A stretch of 64,000 nt of DNA from Spirochaeta thermophila DSM 6192 (GTDB taxonomy: Bacteria; Spirochaetota; Spirochaetia; Winmispirales; Winmispiraceae). The translations under genes were made by a program, and so were the position numbers. The stretch covers positions 1,629,501 to 1,693,500 of the forward strand of contig NC_014484.1 in NCBI RefSeq assembly GCF_000147075.1, written 5' to 3'. Shown here piece by piece: positions 41,550 to 50,795 of this stretch. The notes under the pieces are model-generated. The model ran no database searches. It was not told where the DNA came from and saw only the letters and a list, made by a program, of their open reading frames with translations. The stretch's first letter is position 1, and every line of letters starts with the position of its first letter.

Positions 41550-43851
41550 GCGGCCTCCCCTTTTCAGGAAACGGGCGGACAAGCCCCTCATCGGTGAGCA
41601 CCGCCGGTTCTCCGTAGAGGTCGAGTTCCACGCGTTCTCCTTCGAGGAGCCGGAGCCTCACCCCTTCCCTTTCCACCTCCACCCCGATCCGCGCATCCCG
41701 CCATCCGAACGAGAAGGAGTAGCCCTTCCAGGCAGACGGGAGCATGGGCGCGAGCGCGGGCCGGTCGCCATCGGTGCGGAGCCCGCCGAACCCGTAGACG
41801 ATGTTGAGCCACGCAGCCGCCATACTGGTGAGGTGGAGTCCCTCGTGGGTGTTCCTGTTGTAGTTGTCGAGGTCGAGCCTGGTGGCGAACCCGAAGAGAC
41901 GGTAGGCCTCATCCTCGCGCCCGAGCTCGGCGGCGAGGATGGAGTGGATCGCCGGCGAGAGTGAGGACTCGTGCACCGTGCGTGGATCGTAGTAGTCGTA
42001 GTTGGCCCTCTTGCACTCGAGAGAGAACTCGCGGTTATAGAGGAAGAGGAACATGAGGACGTCCGGCTGCTTGATCATGTCGTACCGGTAGATGCGATCG
42101 TACGACCAGTGGCTGTAGAGCGGGAAGTCGGTGACCGGAATCGAGTCGATGTCGATGTGAGGGAGGTCGAAGAACCCCTCGTGTTGCTCGAACACCCCTG
42201 TCTTCTCGTCGTAGGGGATGATCATCTTTTCGGCACAGGTGACGAACTGCCTTCGTTCCTCATCGGAAAGGCCCAACCGTTCCACCAGGTGTTGATGACG
42301 TTCGGGCTGATCCTTCGCCATCCGGTCGAGGGCCCAGAGGGTGAACTCGAAGGTCTTCTTCGCCATGAAGTTGGTGTAGCAGTTGTTGTTCACCATCATG
42401 TGGAACTCGTCGGGCCCCATGACACCGTAAAAACCGAACAGTCCGCTTCGCTGGCTGAAGTCGCCACGCGACACCAGAAACCGGCTTATCTCCACGAGCA
42501 TCTCCACTCCGTAGTCGTAGAGAAAGTCGAGATCACCGGTGACCTTGAGATAGTGCCATATCGCATAGGCGACACCCGTGCCGGGCTGGAGCTGGAGGTT
42601 CGAGTGCTGCCAGAGGGTACAGGCCTCATCACCGTTGAGCGTAGCCACGGGATAGCAGGCCCCGCGGCAGTCCACCTCAACCGCGCGTCTCCGTGCCTGG
42701 GGCAGGGTCCGATAGCGGAATTCGAGGAGATTCCGCGCCGCCTTCACGTTGGTGAGAAGGTAGAAGGGGAGGCAGTAGGTCTCGGTATCCCAGAAGGCAT
42801 GGCCGTTGTAGGCCTCGCCGGTGAGCCCCTTTGCTCCGATGTTGTGCGAGGGATCCTGTCCCTGGTACGTCTGGAGCAGGTGGAAGATGCAGAAACGGAC
42901 CCCCTGCTGGGTGAGCGGATCCCCCTCTATCCTCACATCGTAGCGCTCCCACACACGCGCCCAGTAGGCCTCCACCGCCTCCAACGCCTCCCCGAACCCC
43001 TCCTCCCGCTGCGCCCCGAGCCCCGCCATCCCCCGCCGCCACACCTCCGTGTCCTCCACCTCCTGGTCCTTCTCCACCAGGTTGTACACGAACCGCCTCA
43101 CACGGAGCGCCCCACCCTCGCGAACCCTCCCCTCCACCGTGAACCCCACCCTCATATCCTCCACCACCGGGGAGGCCCCGCCCCCCTCCACCTCCACCAC
43201 ACTCCCCGTGAACACCCGCTGCCCCGTCCCCGTCGTCCGCACCAGGAGCCCCACCACCCCATCCCCCCCACCACTCCGCACCCCCTCCCAGTAGCACTTC
43301 TTCCTGCTGTAGTGCATCACCTCCCCGTTGTGCCCCGCCCACAGCCTCACCGCGGCCTCGCCCCTCACACCCCGCACCTCCAGCAGGTGATAGGCCCGCT
43401 GCGGCACCTCGCGGTGGAGGAACCGGACGGACCGCACCTCCAGGACCGCCCCCGAACCCGTCTCCCACACCAGCGAACGCTCGAGCACACCGCGATCCAG
43501 GTGGAGCACCCGCCGGAAAGAGGTAACGTTACACTTCGCCACATCGAGCACCTCCCCATCCGCCTCCACGCGCACATCCAGCCAGTCCGGACCATTCACC
43601 ATGAAATGCGTGGTCGTCACGATCCCCTTGTACCCCGTCTCCCCCTCCTTCTCCACCTCGTACACACCGTTGAAGTAGCTCCCCCGCATCGACGCGCACG
43701 ACGCCCCCTCCTCGAGGTACCCCCGCACCCCCATGTACTCGTTCGCGAGCGAGAAGAGCGACTCGCTCACCATACTCCGTTCAGGATGGAACCCCTCCTC
43801 GATCACCTTCCAGGGATCCACCACCAGATACCTGTCAGCAACCTTGGCCAT
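41533..43851 (-). CDS. GH65 phosphorylase, second of pair
   Basis: A 772-residue GH65 enzyme: ANEYMGVRGYLEEGASCASM, GHAFWDTETYCLPFYLLTNV, ATLNGDEACTLWQHSNLQLQ and the catalytic block VMGPDEFHMMVNNNCYTNFM. The pattern differs clearly from its neighbour, so the pair probably splits the work, for example one on disaccharide and one on longer oligosaccharides or another linkage (inference). GAGGAGG precedes ATG 43851. Codons from about 42950 to 43480 are unusually G-rich on the coding strand (GTG, GGG, GAG), with Val/Gly/Glu-rich protein, unlike both ends of the gene. An operator-like GTAACGTTAC lies at 43523-43532. Confidence 0.92.
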   Translation of the reverse strand: MAKVADRYLVVDPWKVIEEGFHPERSMVSESLFSLANEYMGVRGYLEEGASCASMRGSYFNGVYEVEKEGETGYKGIVTTTHFMVNGPDWLDVRVEADGEVLDVAKCNVTSFRRVLHLDRGVLERSLVWETGSGAVLEVRSVRFLHREVPQRAYHLLEVRGVRGEAAVRLWAGHNGEVMHYSRKKCYWEGVRSGGGDGVVGLLVRTTGTGQRVFTGSVVEVEGGGASPVVEDMRVGFTVEGRVREGGALRVRRFVYNLVEKDQEVEDTEVWRRGMAGLGAQREEGFGEALEAVEAYWARVWERYDVRIEGDPLTQQGVRFCIFHLLQTYQGQDPSHNIGAKGLTGEAYNGHAFWDTETYCLPFYLLTNVKAARNLLEFRYRTLPQARRRAVEVDCRGACYPVATLNGDEACTLWQHSNLQLQPGTGVAYAIWHYLKVTGDLDFLYDYGVEMLVEISRFLVSRGDFSQRSGLFGFYGVMGPDEFHMMVNNNCYTNFMAKKTFEFTLWALDRMAKDQPERHQHLVERLGLSDEERRQFVTCAEKMIIPYDEKTGVFEQHEGFFDLPHIDIDSIPVTDFPLYSHWSYDRIYRYDMIKQPDVLMFLFLYNREFSLECKRANYDYYDPRTVHESSLSPAIHSILAAELGREDEAYRLFGFATRLDLDNYNRNTHEGLHLTSMAAAWLNIVYGFGGLRTDGDRPALAPMLPSAWKGYSFSFGWRDARIGVEVEREGVRLRLLEGERVELDLYGEPAVLTDEGLVRPFPEKGRPHGLVS
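43523..43532. promoter_or_regulatory. Intragenic operator-like site in GH65 gene
   Basis: GTAACGTTAC matches the core of the regulon operator (TAACGTTA), about 320 bases inside the second GH65 gene. Read on the minus strand with flanks it gives AAGTGTAACGTTA, the same 13 bases found in the twin operator within pgmB. Confidence 0.4.
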
Positions 43852-43951
43852 ACAACCTCCTCACAGAGAAGACATCTACACACACCTCTACAGACAGTAC
43901 ATACCCTCCCCGGCACACCATACCGAGGCACCCCTCTTTCGAGCACACACC

Positions 43952-44818
43952 TTATCCCTTTATACCCGAATGAGCCGCCATCTCGGTGATCTGCTTCTGG
44001 AACAGGACGAAGAGCACCACCGGCGGAATCACCGCGAACACGATGGCCCTGAGGATATCCACCTCGGTGGTGTAGCTCCCCCTGAACTGGAAGAGCCGCA
44101 CCATCACCGTCTCGAGCCCCGAATTGGTGAGCACCAGGTACGGCAGGAGGAAATCCGACCAGGCCGCATTCACGGCATAGATCACCACCACCATCACGAT
44201 CGGCCTGCTCAGCGGCAGCACCACCCTCCGGAAGATCTGGAACTCATTGCACCCGTCCAGCCTCGAAGCCTCGACGAGCGACTGCGGGATGGTATCGAAG
44301 AAGTTCTTGAAGAGGATCACGTAGAAGGCATTCGCCCCGAACGAGAACCAGATGGGAAAGAACGTACCGACCATCCCCAAACGCACGATGTTCATGAACA
44401 GCGGCACGATGCTCGTGGTAGGCGGTATGAGGAGGCTCCAGAGCACTAAAGTGAAGACGAGCTTCGACCCCCGCGGCCTCACCTTCGAGAGGGCGTACGC
44501 GAGCAGACCGTTGAAGAAGACCGCAGAGATCACACACCCCGTCACCGAAATGAGCGAATTCCGGTAGTACCGCACGAACTTGAGATCGTTCCACGTCTTC
44601 ACGAACCTGCTGAAATCGAACGACCGAGGGAGGAAGGTCGGCTCCCTCACGAACTCCCGGATATCCTTGAAACTCGCGAAGAAGAGCCAGAGAATGGGAG
44701 CGAACGCCACCACCACGAAGAAGACACACAGCAGGATGAGCCCTATGTAGCCCATGAGCACCACGGGCGAACGCAGGTCGTGGTCTCGGATGATGCCGTA
44801 CTGCTTCTGAATGAACAT
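43952..44818 (-). CDS. Sugar ABC transporter permease, MalG type
   Basis: A 288-residue inner-membrane permease: six helices, EAA loop in SLVEASRLDGCNEFQIFRRV, ending ITEMAAHSGIKG. Pairs with the MalF-type gene whose stop is 1 base away, and with the binding protein upstream. The 100 bases between its stop and the first GH65 gene contain no gene and no clear terminator, so the operon probably continues. The ATPase is not encoded here. Confidence 0.93.
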   Translation of the reverse strand: MFIQKQYGIIRDHDLRSPVVLMGYIGLILLCVFFVVVAFAPILWLFFASFKDIREFVREPTFLPRSFDFSRFVKTWNDLKFVRYYRNSLISVTGCVISAVFFNGLLAYALSKVRPRGSKLVFTLVLWSLLIPPTTSIVPLFMNIVRLGMVGTFFPIWFSFGANAFYVILFKNFFDTIPQSLVEASRLDGCNEFQIFRRVVLPLSRPIVMVVVIYAVNAAWSDFLLPYLVLTNSGLETVMVRLFQFRGSYTTEVDILRAIVFAVIPPVVLFVLFQKQITEMAAHSGIKG

Positions 44819-44819
44819 G

Positions 44820-45737
44820 CTAGGCCCCCTGGGTGTCCTGTTCCTTCACCAGCTTGAAATACAACCAGGTGAGGAACACGAGGATGAGCGAGATGATGAC
44901 CGACACCGCCCCGGCCTTGGGATAGTCGTACTTCTCGAACGCATACCTGAAGACCAGGAGCATGAGGGACACCGATGCGTTGTTGGGCCCCCCGTTCGTC
45001 ATCACGAGCGGTTCGTAGAGGATCTGGAAGACGAAGATGATCTGCAGGATGAGCAAGGTACGTGCGAGGTTGAAGATCTGGGGAATGGTGATGTGGCGGA
45101 CCCTCGCCCATATCCCCGCCCCGTCTATAATCGAAGCCTCGTAGAGCTCCGAGGGAATTCCCTGCAACCCCGCGATGTAGATGAGCGTGGTCGCCCCTGC
45201 GCTCTTCCAGGTGAGCGTCGCTACGATGAGGGGGATCGTCCACTGGGGATTGCTGAGCCAGGGCTGAGGAGGATATCCAAGCTTCCCCAGGAGGATGTTG
45301 AGCGCACCCGTCTCTCCGGGCCTGAAGAGAAAGGCCCACAGCAGCACCGTGGCCATCCCCGGCACCACGTTGGGGAGGTATACCCCTATCTTGTAGAACG
45401 ACCTGAATGCGAACATCTCGTTGATGGAGACAGCCATCACTATCGGCACCATGAACCCGATCACCAGCGACCAGAAGGTGTAGAGGAAGGTGTTGCGGAC
45501 CGCTGCCCAGAAGTCTGGATGCCGCACCACATCCACGTAATTCTTGAACCCCACGAACTCCTGGAGACGCACCCCCTTCGCCGAATAGAGGGAAAGTCGA
45601 ATACTCTCCAGAAGGGGCTCCCACACGAAGAAGGCGAAGAGCACCACCGTGGGAAGCATGAGGAGCCACCCTGCCGCATCCCAGGGAGAAACCCTCCCCC
45701 TTCCTGTGCCTGAAATCCCTCGCTGTAACGTACCCAT
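44820..45737 (-). CDS. Sugar ABC transporter permease, MalF type
   Basis: A 305-residue inner-membrane permease with the EAA loop SELYEASIIDGAGIWARVRH and six helices. Start 45737 is set by AAGGAG 6 bases upstream; the open frame reaches 45800. A strong stem-loop separates it from the binding-protein gene. With the MalG-type partner it forms the channel of the operator-controlled importer. Confidence 0.93.
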   Translation of the reverse strand: MGTLQRGISGTGRGRVSPWDAAGWLLMLPTVVLFAFFVWEPLLESIRLSLYSAKGVRLQEFVGFKNYVDVVRHPDFWAAVRNTFLYTFWSLVIGFMVPIVMAVSINEMFAFRSFYKIGVYLPNVVPGMATVLLWAFLFRPGETGALNILLGKLGYPPQPWLSNPQWTIPLIVATLTWKSAGATTLIYIAGLQGIPSELYEASIIDGAGIWARVRHITIPQIFNLARTLLILQIIFVFQILYEPLVMTNGGPNNASVSLMLLVFRYAFEKYDYPKAGAVSVIISLILVFLTWLYFKLVKEQDTQGA

Positions 45738-45769
45738 GAATACTCCTTGCGGTTGAGAGATCCGGAAGA

Positions 45770-45793
45770 GGGGCGTGCCCGTAGGCACGCCCC
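45770..45793 (-). other. Stem-loop between binding-protein and permease genes
   Basis: GGGGCGTGCC, loop CGTA, GGCACGCCCC: a 10-bp perfect stem without T-run, in the same place as the one at 13.67 kb in the other sugar operon. Confidence 0.7.
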
Positions 45794-45801
45794 GAGGCAT
45801 A

Positions 45802-47199
45802 CTACTTGTTGTTCACCTGCGCATCGAGGAGCGACTGGAAGTTCTTCTGGGCCCTCGCGAGCAGGGTATCGATGTCGGCGTTCTCGTCGGTGAGCACCGC
45901 CTGGAGCAACTTGGTGAGCTCGGCGTAGAGGTCCTGCGCGAGCATGGGCTCCTCCGGCCTGAGGACACCGGGCTTCTTGATCACGTCATAGTAGTCCTGG
46001 TAGAGCCTCATGTCCACGTTGCGGTACTCGGCGAGGATCTCGTCCTGCACCTTGAGGTACTCAGGATCGGTCCATGCGGGGAAGGTGGGGATCACGGGCA
46101 CACCGTTGGCCTTGCGGTTGGCCGCATCGGCCCTGAGCCCCTCGATCACGTCGTCGGTGAGCACGGGGGCCTTACCCATGATCTCGAGATATCCGAGCGC
46201 CGCCAGGACCTCGTCCTTCGTGGCGTTCGCGGCGAACATGTACGGCGTACCACCCATGAGCGAATACTGTCCCCCCGGACCGGCAGGCACCGGCACCAGC
46301 GCCAGATCCTCGACAGGAAGCCCGTACGTCATGGTGGGCTGGTTCACGGCGTCCTGGGCCGCGAGATACATGGCAGCAGTCCCGGTACCGATCCCCCTGA
46401 ACCCGGTACCCCAGTCCTCGCTCGTGGGATCGGGAGTGAGCACATCATACTTCCACTTGAGATCGCGCACGAACTGGAGGGCGGCCTTCACCTCCGGGGT
46501 ATCGATCTGGGCGATCCACTTGCCGTCCTTCTGGACCTCGAAGCGCGCACCGAAGCTCCACGCGATGTTCGTGAAGTGCCAGCCGCCCGCGTTGTCCTTG
46601 GCGAGGATGACCATACCGGCCTGGCCGGTCTTCTCCTTGATGATCTTCGCGGTCTCGGCGAGCTCCTGCCACGTCTTCGGATACTTGGGAAGACCGTTCG
46701 CATCGACAAGCCCCGCCTCGCGGAAGAGCGCCACGTTCAGCATGAGCCCGAGGGCATAGGCATCACGCGGCACGCCGTACACCCGACCGTTCTCATCCGA
46801 GAGAAGCTGGCGGACCGAGGGGTTCATCTTGTCGATCCAGCCGAGCTGGACGAGCTCATCGGTGACATCCTTCACGAAGCCGCCGGCGATGAGCTTCTGG
46901 GGCTCGGTGAACCACGTCTCGAAGATCGTGGGAAGCTGGCCCGACTCGGCGAGCGGGACGAAGGTATCCACGCTGTACTTGTAGTGCTGGGGCACCACCT
47001 TCACATTGGGATACTTCTGCTGGAACCGCTTCACGTACTCCTTGTGGAGTTCGATGTCGCCGGTCATGGTCTCCTCGGGCCAGATGCCCAGCTTGAGGAC
47101 CACCATCTCCTTCTGGGCCGACTGCTCGCCCGCACCGCCGGCACTCAGGGTGCCTACGAGAAGGAGCAGCAGGGCCACCAGGGAAACAACTCGTTTCAT
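45802..47199 (-). CDS. Sugar ABC transporter substrate-binding protein
   Basis: A 465-residue family-1 solute-binding protein with a cleavable signal peptide (MKRVVSLVALLLLLVGTLSA, then GGAGEQSAQ). The mature start KLGIWPEETMTGDIELHKEY and block SGQLPTIFETWFTEPQKL are typical of oligosaccharide binders. GAGGAGGG precedes ATG 47199. It heads the operon binding protein, two permeases, two GH65 enzymes, pgmB, under a promoter with a perfect 14-bp operator. It should bind the oligosaccharide that the surface enzymes release, and could also present it to the chemoreceptor encoded next door (inference). Confidence 0.93.
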   Translation of the reverse strand: MKRVVSLVALLLLLVGTLSAGGAGEQSAQKEMVVLKLGIWPEETMTGDIELHKEYVKRFQQKYPNVKVVPQHYKYSVDTFVPLAESGQLPTIFETWFTEPQKLIAGGFVKDVTDELVQLGWIDKMNPSVRQLLSDENGRVYGVPRDAYALGLMLNVALFREAGLVDANGLPKYPKTWQELAETAKIIKEKTGQAGMVILAKDNAGGWHFTNIAWSFGARFEVQKDGKWIAQIDTPEVKAALQFVRDLKWKYDVLTPDPTSEDWGTGFRGIGTGTAAMYLAAQDAVNQPTMTYGLPVEDLALVPVPAGPGGQYSLMGGTPYMFAANATKDEVLAALGYLEIMGKAPVLTDDVIEGLRADAANRKANGVPVIPTFPAWTDPEYLKVQDEILAEYRNVDMRLYQDYYDVIKKPGVLRPEEPMLAQDLYAELTKLLQAVLTDENADIDTLLARAQKNFQSLLDAQVNNK

Positions 47200-47227
47200 C
47201 AAACCCTCCTCACAATACACAGGGTCT

Positions 47228-47302
47228 TTTCGCCCCGAGGGCGAAACCTGCACCGCAGGTTTAACGTTAAACTATTCTAACCCCGGTTACTCCACCTGTC
47301 AA
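47228..47302 (-). promoter_or_regulatory. Promoter, LacI-type operator and structured leader of import operon
   Basis: Minus-strand -35 TTGACA (47297-47302), 17-bp spacer, -10 TAGAAT (47274-47279). The operator GTTTAACGTTAAAC (47259-47272), a perfect 14-bp palindrome, covers the start site. The leader then has two hairpins: CCTGC/GCAGG (47247-47259) and TTTCGCCC/GGGCGAAA (47228-47246). Confidence 0.88.
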
Positions 47303-47343
47303 GCTTTTCTTTGCTCTTCGTGCACTCCCGGCTCCGTCGGAGC

Positions 47344-49212
47344 CTAGTACTGTATGACCTCTTCGGATATCGAGAAATACCCCATCTCCCGTTCCAGGAC
47401 CTCCCCCGCCCTGTTGAGCCGTTCCGCGGTGAGGGCCGTCTCGTCGGCCACCCTGGTGAGCTCTTCCGATTCGCCGGCGATCCTGTGCATCGCCTCTCGC
47501 ACCCCCGCGGCCACCCGCCGAAGCCGCTCGCTCCCCTCACGCACCACGTCGCGTTGCCCGCTCAGAACCTGTGACGACTCCTTGATCAACCCCGACGCGG
47601 TCCGCAGCTCCTCCACGGCCTCCAGGATCTCCCGGCTCCCCGCGGCACTCTCCCTGATCCGCTCGTGCATCTCGTGAAACGAGGCCGACACCTCCCCGAT
47701 GTGTCCTTCCATCACCCCGAACGCGGCGAGCATCCTCCCGCTCCCCTCCTGGATCTGCCGCAGCTCATCCATCATCTCCAGCACCCCCCGGTGTATCCCC
47801 TCGGCCTCCCTCGTGGCGGTCTCGGCCAGCTTCCGTATCTCCTGGGCCACCACAGAGAAGCCCCTCCCCGCCTCACCCGCCCGCGCCGCCTCTATGGCCG
47901 CGTTCATGGCCAGGATGTTCGTCCTGTCGCCCACGTCCTTTATCACATCCACCATGCGCTGTACCCTGTCCATCCACTGACCGAGTTGCTCTATACGCTC
48001 GCCCACCGCGAAGACCACCTCCCGGGCCTCCCGCGTCTCCCCTTCCAGCCTCAGGGCCACCGCGTTGTCCCTTTCGGCGAGCGAAGCCACGCCCCGGAGA
48101 CTCGCGATGATTTCCTCGATCGCGCTCGAGGACTGCTCCACCATCGCCGTCTGGGACCGCACCTGTTCCTCCAGCCGATCGATCTGCTGGGAGATCCCAC
48201 GGGCGGCATCCGACGTGGCCCCCGCCACCCGTTCCAGCTCTTCCACCTCCCCGAGCACCGTCGAGAGCTCCTCACCTATCCTCTTCACCCTCGCATCCGC
48301 GATCTGGGTGCCGTGGAACAGCAGATCCCCCGCCTCCCGGTTCAGCCTCACCGTCTCCCTGAGCGAGGCGATCACCCGGGAAAGGGCACCGACGAAACGG
48401 TTCATGCCCTCCATCACCTGCTGGAACTCGTCCTTCACCTTCTCCACCTTGAACCGCACCGAGAGATCACCCGTGCCCAGGGTCGAGAGCCCGGCGACCA
48501 CCCGTTCCGTGGCACGCGAAAGGCCCCGCCCCGTCCGCAACGAGAGCAAGAACGCAACGAAGAAGAGGAGCACGAGAAACCCGCCGGTCACGAGCAAGGC
48601 ACGCTGCTCCGTGCGGTCGAGCGCCTCATTGATGAAGGCCTTCTGCTCCTCGAATACGGCGAGCGAAGAGTCCAGGCTGGAGGAGAGGGTCTCCCCCACG
48701 GTGTAGAAGAGCTCGAGGGTCTTGAGAGCCTCTGCGTAACGCTCCTCCTTCCCCCGCAGGATGGCGGTGTCGCTATAGAACCTGCGGGGGATCACCGGAG
48801 ACGGATTGCCGTACACCTCGGCCGCATACTCGTAGAGCGACTCGTAGAGCCGGCGGAACCCCGTGAGATTGCGATCGTTGAGCTCCTGGAGCTCCTCTAT
48901 GGTGGCGAGGGCATCGGAGAGAGCCGCCCCCCGCCTCCGGATCTCCCGGATGCCGGCGACCTCTGCGAACTCGCGCGAGAGCACATCCATAGCCCCCCGG
49001 AGGAGTTCACGGCCACGGTTGAACGCGAGGGTATCGAGGCGGTTCACCACGTAGCGCAGATTCCTCAAGGAGGTCTCGGCCCGAACGAGCACCTCCTGCT
49101 CCCGACGCATGACCTGGAACGGCGCCAGGAGGAAGAAATAGAGGGCCACCGTCGAGACGAAGAGTACGATCACACTGTTCACGAGCAGGAGGAGACGCGT
49201 TCTGATCTTCAT
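47344..49212 (-). CDS. Methyl-accepting chemotaxis protein
   Basis: A 622-residue transmembrane chemoreceptor: membrane helix 1 (about residues 8-30), a helical periplasmic sensor of about 170 residues, membrane helix 2 (about 203-223), a HAMP segment and a long coiled coil with the MCP tip sequence [20 protein letters not shown]. The sensor has no recognisable Cache fold and looks like a four-helix bundle. Its promoter carries the same operator as the sugar import and surface operons, so receptor synthesis is tied to that sugar. It signals through CheW/CheA to the flagella. Confidence 0.95.
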   Translation of the reverse strand: MKIRTRLLLLVNSVIVLFVSTVALYFFLLAPFQVMRREQEVLVRAETSLRNLRYVVNRLDTLAFNRGRELLRGAMDVLSREFAEVAGIREIRRRGAALSDALATIEELQELNDRNLTGFRRLYESLYEYAAEVYGNPSPVIPRRFYSDTAILRGKEERYAEALKTLELFYTVGETLSSSLDSSLAVFEEQKAFINEALDRTEQRALLVTGGFLVLLFFVAFLLSLRTGRGLSRATERVVAGLSTLGTGDLSVRFKVEKVKDEFQQVMEGMNRFVGALSRVIASLRETVRLNREAGDLLFHGTQIADARVKRIGEELSTVLGEVEELERVAGATSDAARGISQQIDRLEEQVRSQTAMVEQSSSAIEEIIASLRGVASLAERDNAVALRLEGETREAREVVFAVGERIEQLGQWMDRVQRMVDVIKDVGDRTNILAMNAAIEAARAGEAGRGFSVVAQEIRKLAETATREAEGIHRGVLEMMDELRQIQEGSGRMLAAFGVMEGHIGEVSASFHEMHERIRESAAGSREILEAVEELRTASGLIKESSQVLSGQRDVVREGSERLRRVAAGVREAMHRIAGESEELTRVADETALTAERLNRAGEVLEREMGYFSISEEVIQY

Positions 49213-49258
49213 GTGAGCATCCTGTCACGGTAAGGATGACGGGAACTCCATTCCGGCG

Positions 49259-49309
49259 GTTTAACGTTAAACACGATTACATAGTACCCCCCTCTTTCCA
49301 CTCCGTCAA
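49259..49309 (-). promoter_or_regulatory. Promoter and LacI-type operator of chemoreceptor gene
   Basis: Minus-strand -35 TTGACG (49304-49309), 17-bp spacer, -10 TACTAT (49281-49286), operator GTTTAACGTTAAAC (49259-49272) downstream of the -10, identical to that of the import operon. Confidence 0.88.
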
Positions 49310-49349
49310 GGATTTCCGCACCGGCGCCAGAGGCGCATGCACTCCCGCT

Positions 49350-50417
49350 TCAGGACCGCCTCTCGGCCACACTGGAACGTTCAACCAGGCGCACCGAGAA
49401 GACCACCTCCCTCTGCGGGATGGGCTTTCCCTCGAGAAAGTCGATGAGGAGGTTGGCCGCCATCACCCCCTTCTCCTCCACATCCTGATGTATGGTGGTG
49501 AGAGGCGGATGGGTGAACCGGCTCATCGGGAGGTCGTCGAAGCCCACGATCGAGAGATCCTCGGGCACCCGCCTTCCCAGATCCTGCGTCCCCAGCAGGA
49601 TACCCGCCGCGAGGCTGTCGGCCGTTGCGAATACCGCCGTGATACCGGCATCCCGCGAGAGTTTGTAGGCCAGCTTTTTCCCCTCCTCCACGGTGATGTC
49701 CTGGATGAACACGTCTTCCTCCCTGAACGGAAGTCCCGCCTCCTCGAGAGCGTCGCGATACCCGCGGAAGCGCTCGGCGACCACCCCACCGTCCAGGATC
49801 TCCGGCCCTGCGAACGCGATGCGAGTATGTCCCTTCTGGATGAGGTACTTGGTGGCGAGATAACCTCCCTTGTAGTCTTCGAGCCCCACCTTGAAGACCC
49901 TGTCGCTCTCCACGTCGATGTAGCTGTCGATCAGCACGAGGGGTGTACCCGAGGAGAGGAGGAGGTCGAAGAACTCGTCCTTGAAGAGCCCCACCACTAT
50001 CACGCCGTCCATGTTCCAGTGCTTGAGGAGCGAGTACAACTCCCTGGTGTCGTCCACCGTCCGCAGCATGAGGAAGTAGTCGCGCCCCCTGAGCGTACGC
50101 TCTATACCCCCGACGAAGGTCCCGTGGAAGAGATCCTGGAGGAAGCTTCCATGCTGACTGGGAATGAGGTGGTTGATCACCCCGATGATGCGTGATTGCT
50201 GCTTCACGAGCGACCGCGCGAACATGTTGGGGGTGTAGTTGTACTTGCGGATGATGCTCCTCACCTTCTCCACCGTGGCGGGCGAGACCCTGTGGTACCG
50301 TCCATGGATCACATTCGACACCGTGGTCACACTCACATTGGCCTCGCGGGCGATATCCTTTATGGTGACGCTGTCAGGCTGGGGCTTCCGCCCCCTCCGG
50401 TCGCCGGTCCGTGCCAT
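49350..50417 (-). CDS. LacI-family regulator, probable master of the alpha-glucan regulon
   Basis: A 355-residue repressor: a basic N-terminal arm (MARTGDRRGRKPQP), helix-turn-helix VTIKDIAREANVSVTTVSNV, hinge helix, then a sugar-binding effector domain ending SVRLVERSSVAERRS. It is encoded directly upstream of the chemoreceptor gene and is the only LacI regulator beside the three GTTTAACGTTAAAC promoters, so it is the best candidate to bind them. ATAAGGAG precedes ATG 50417. No copy of the operator is found in front of its own gene, so it may be made constitutively. Confidence 0.93.
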   Translation of the reverse strand: MARTGDRRGRKPQPDSVTIKDIAREANVSVTTVSNVIHGRYHRVSPATVEKVRSIIRKYNYTPNMFARSLVKQQSRIIGVINHLIPSQHGSFLQDLFHGTFVGGIERTLRGRDYFLMLRTVDDTRELYSLLKHWNMDGVIVVGLFKDEFFDLLLSSGTPLVLIDSYIDVESDRVFKVGLEDYKGGYLATKYLIQKGHTRIAFAGPEILDGGVVAERFRGYRDALEEAGLPFREEDVFIQDITVEEGKKLAYKLSRDAGITAVFATADSLAAGILLGTQDLGRRVPEDLSIVGFDDLPMSRFTHPPLTTIHQDVEEKGVMAANLLIDFLEGKPIPQREVVFSVRLVERSSVAERRS

Positions 50418-50526
50418 AGACGCTCCTTATGAAACCTTCTTTACCATAATTCCCCCTCCGCGTCACGGGGTTCGTTCGATCATCCACTACATATATCGAC
50501 AGGGTATCAAGGATAAGGGACGGAAG
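50418..50526. other. Leader region of LacI gene
   Basis: About 110 bases between the LacI start and the pseudogene fragment. It contains TTGATA-like and TATATA-like hexamers on the minus strand but no well-spaced pair, so the LacI promoter is not placed with confidence. Confidence 0.4.
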
Positions 50527-50786
50527 TACTCGGCGGTGCAGTTCATGAGGATCCCGTCCACGATCCCCACCCGGGTCTTGCGGAGGGTGCGCACCACGGG
50601 AAGTTCGTTGAAGGCTGCAACCGCGGCCTCCAGGGCCCGGAAGGCCGCCCGCACCCCCACTCGAGGCCGCCCGCCACGCGGTCGAGCCAGGTCAGAACAG
50701 GGAGTCGGCCGTCCTCGGATCGTCGAGAAAGGGCCGGGTCCGCCGGTCGGTGATCAGTGCGATACCCCACGCCACCATCTCGAAGC
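50527..50786 (-). pseudogene. Broken, internally deleted copy of the dehydratase-activase gene
   Basis: Bases 50543-50740 match 61370-61562, inside the large activase-dehydratase gene at the window end, at roughly nine in ten positions by eye, in the same orientation. A shorter match, about 50745-50786, corresponds to the region near 63430-63470 of that gene (MGAWGIALLV there, MVAWGIALI here). The two pieces are joined, so about 1.9 kb between them is missing. Two single-base deletions break the frame, and a further gap removes the GTTGGCCCCGGGG block. The fragment therefore derives from this gene or a close paralogue and is not functional. Confidence 0.85.
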
Positions 50787-50795
50787 TCCGGATTC

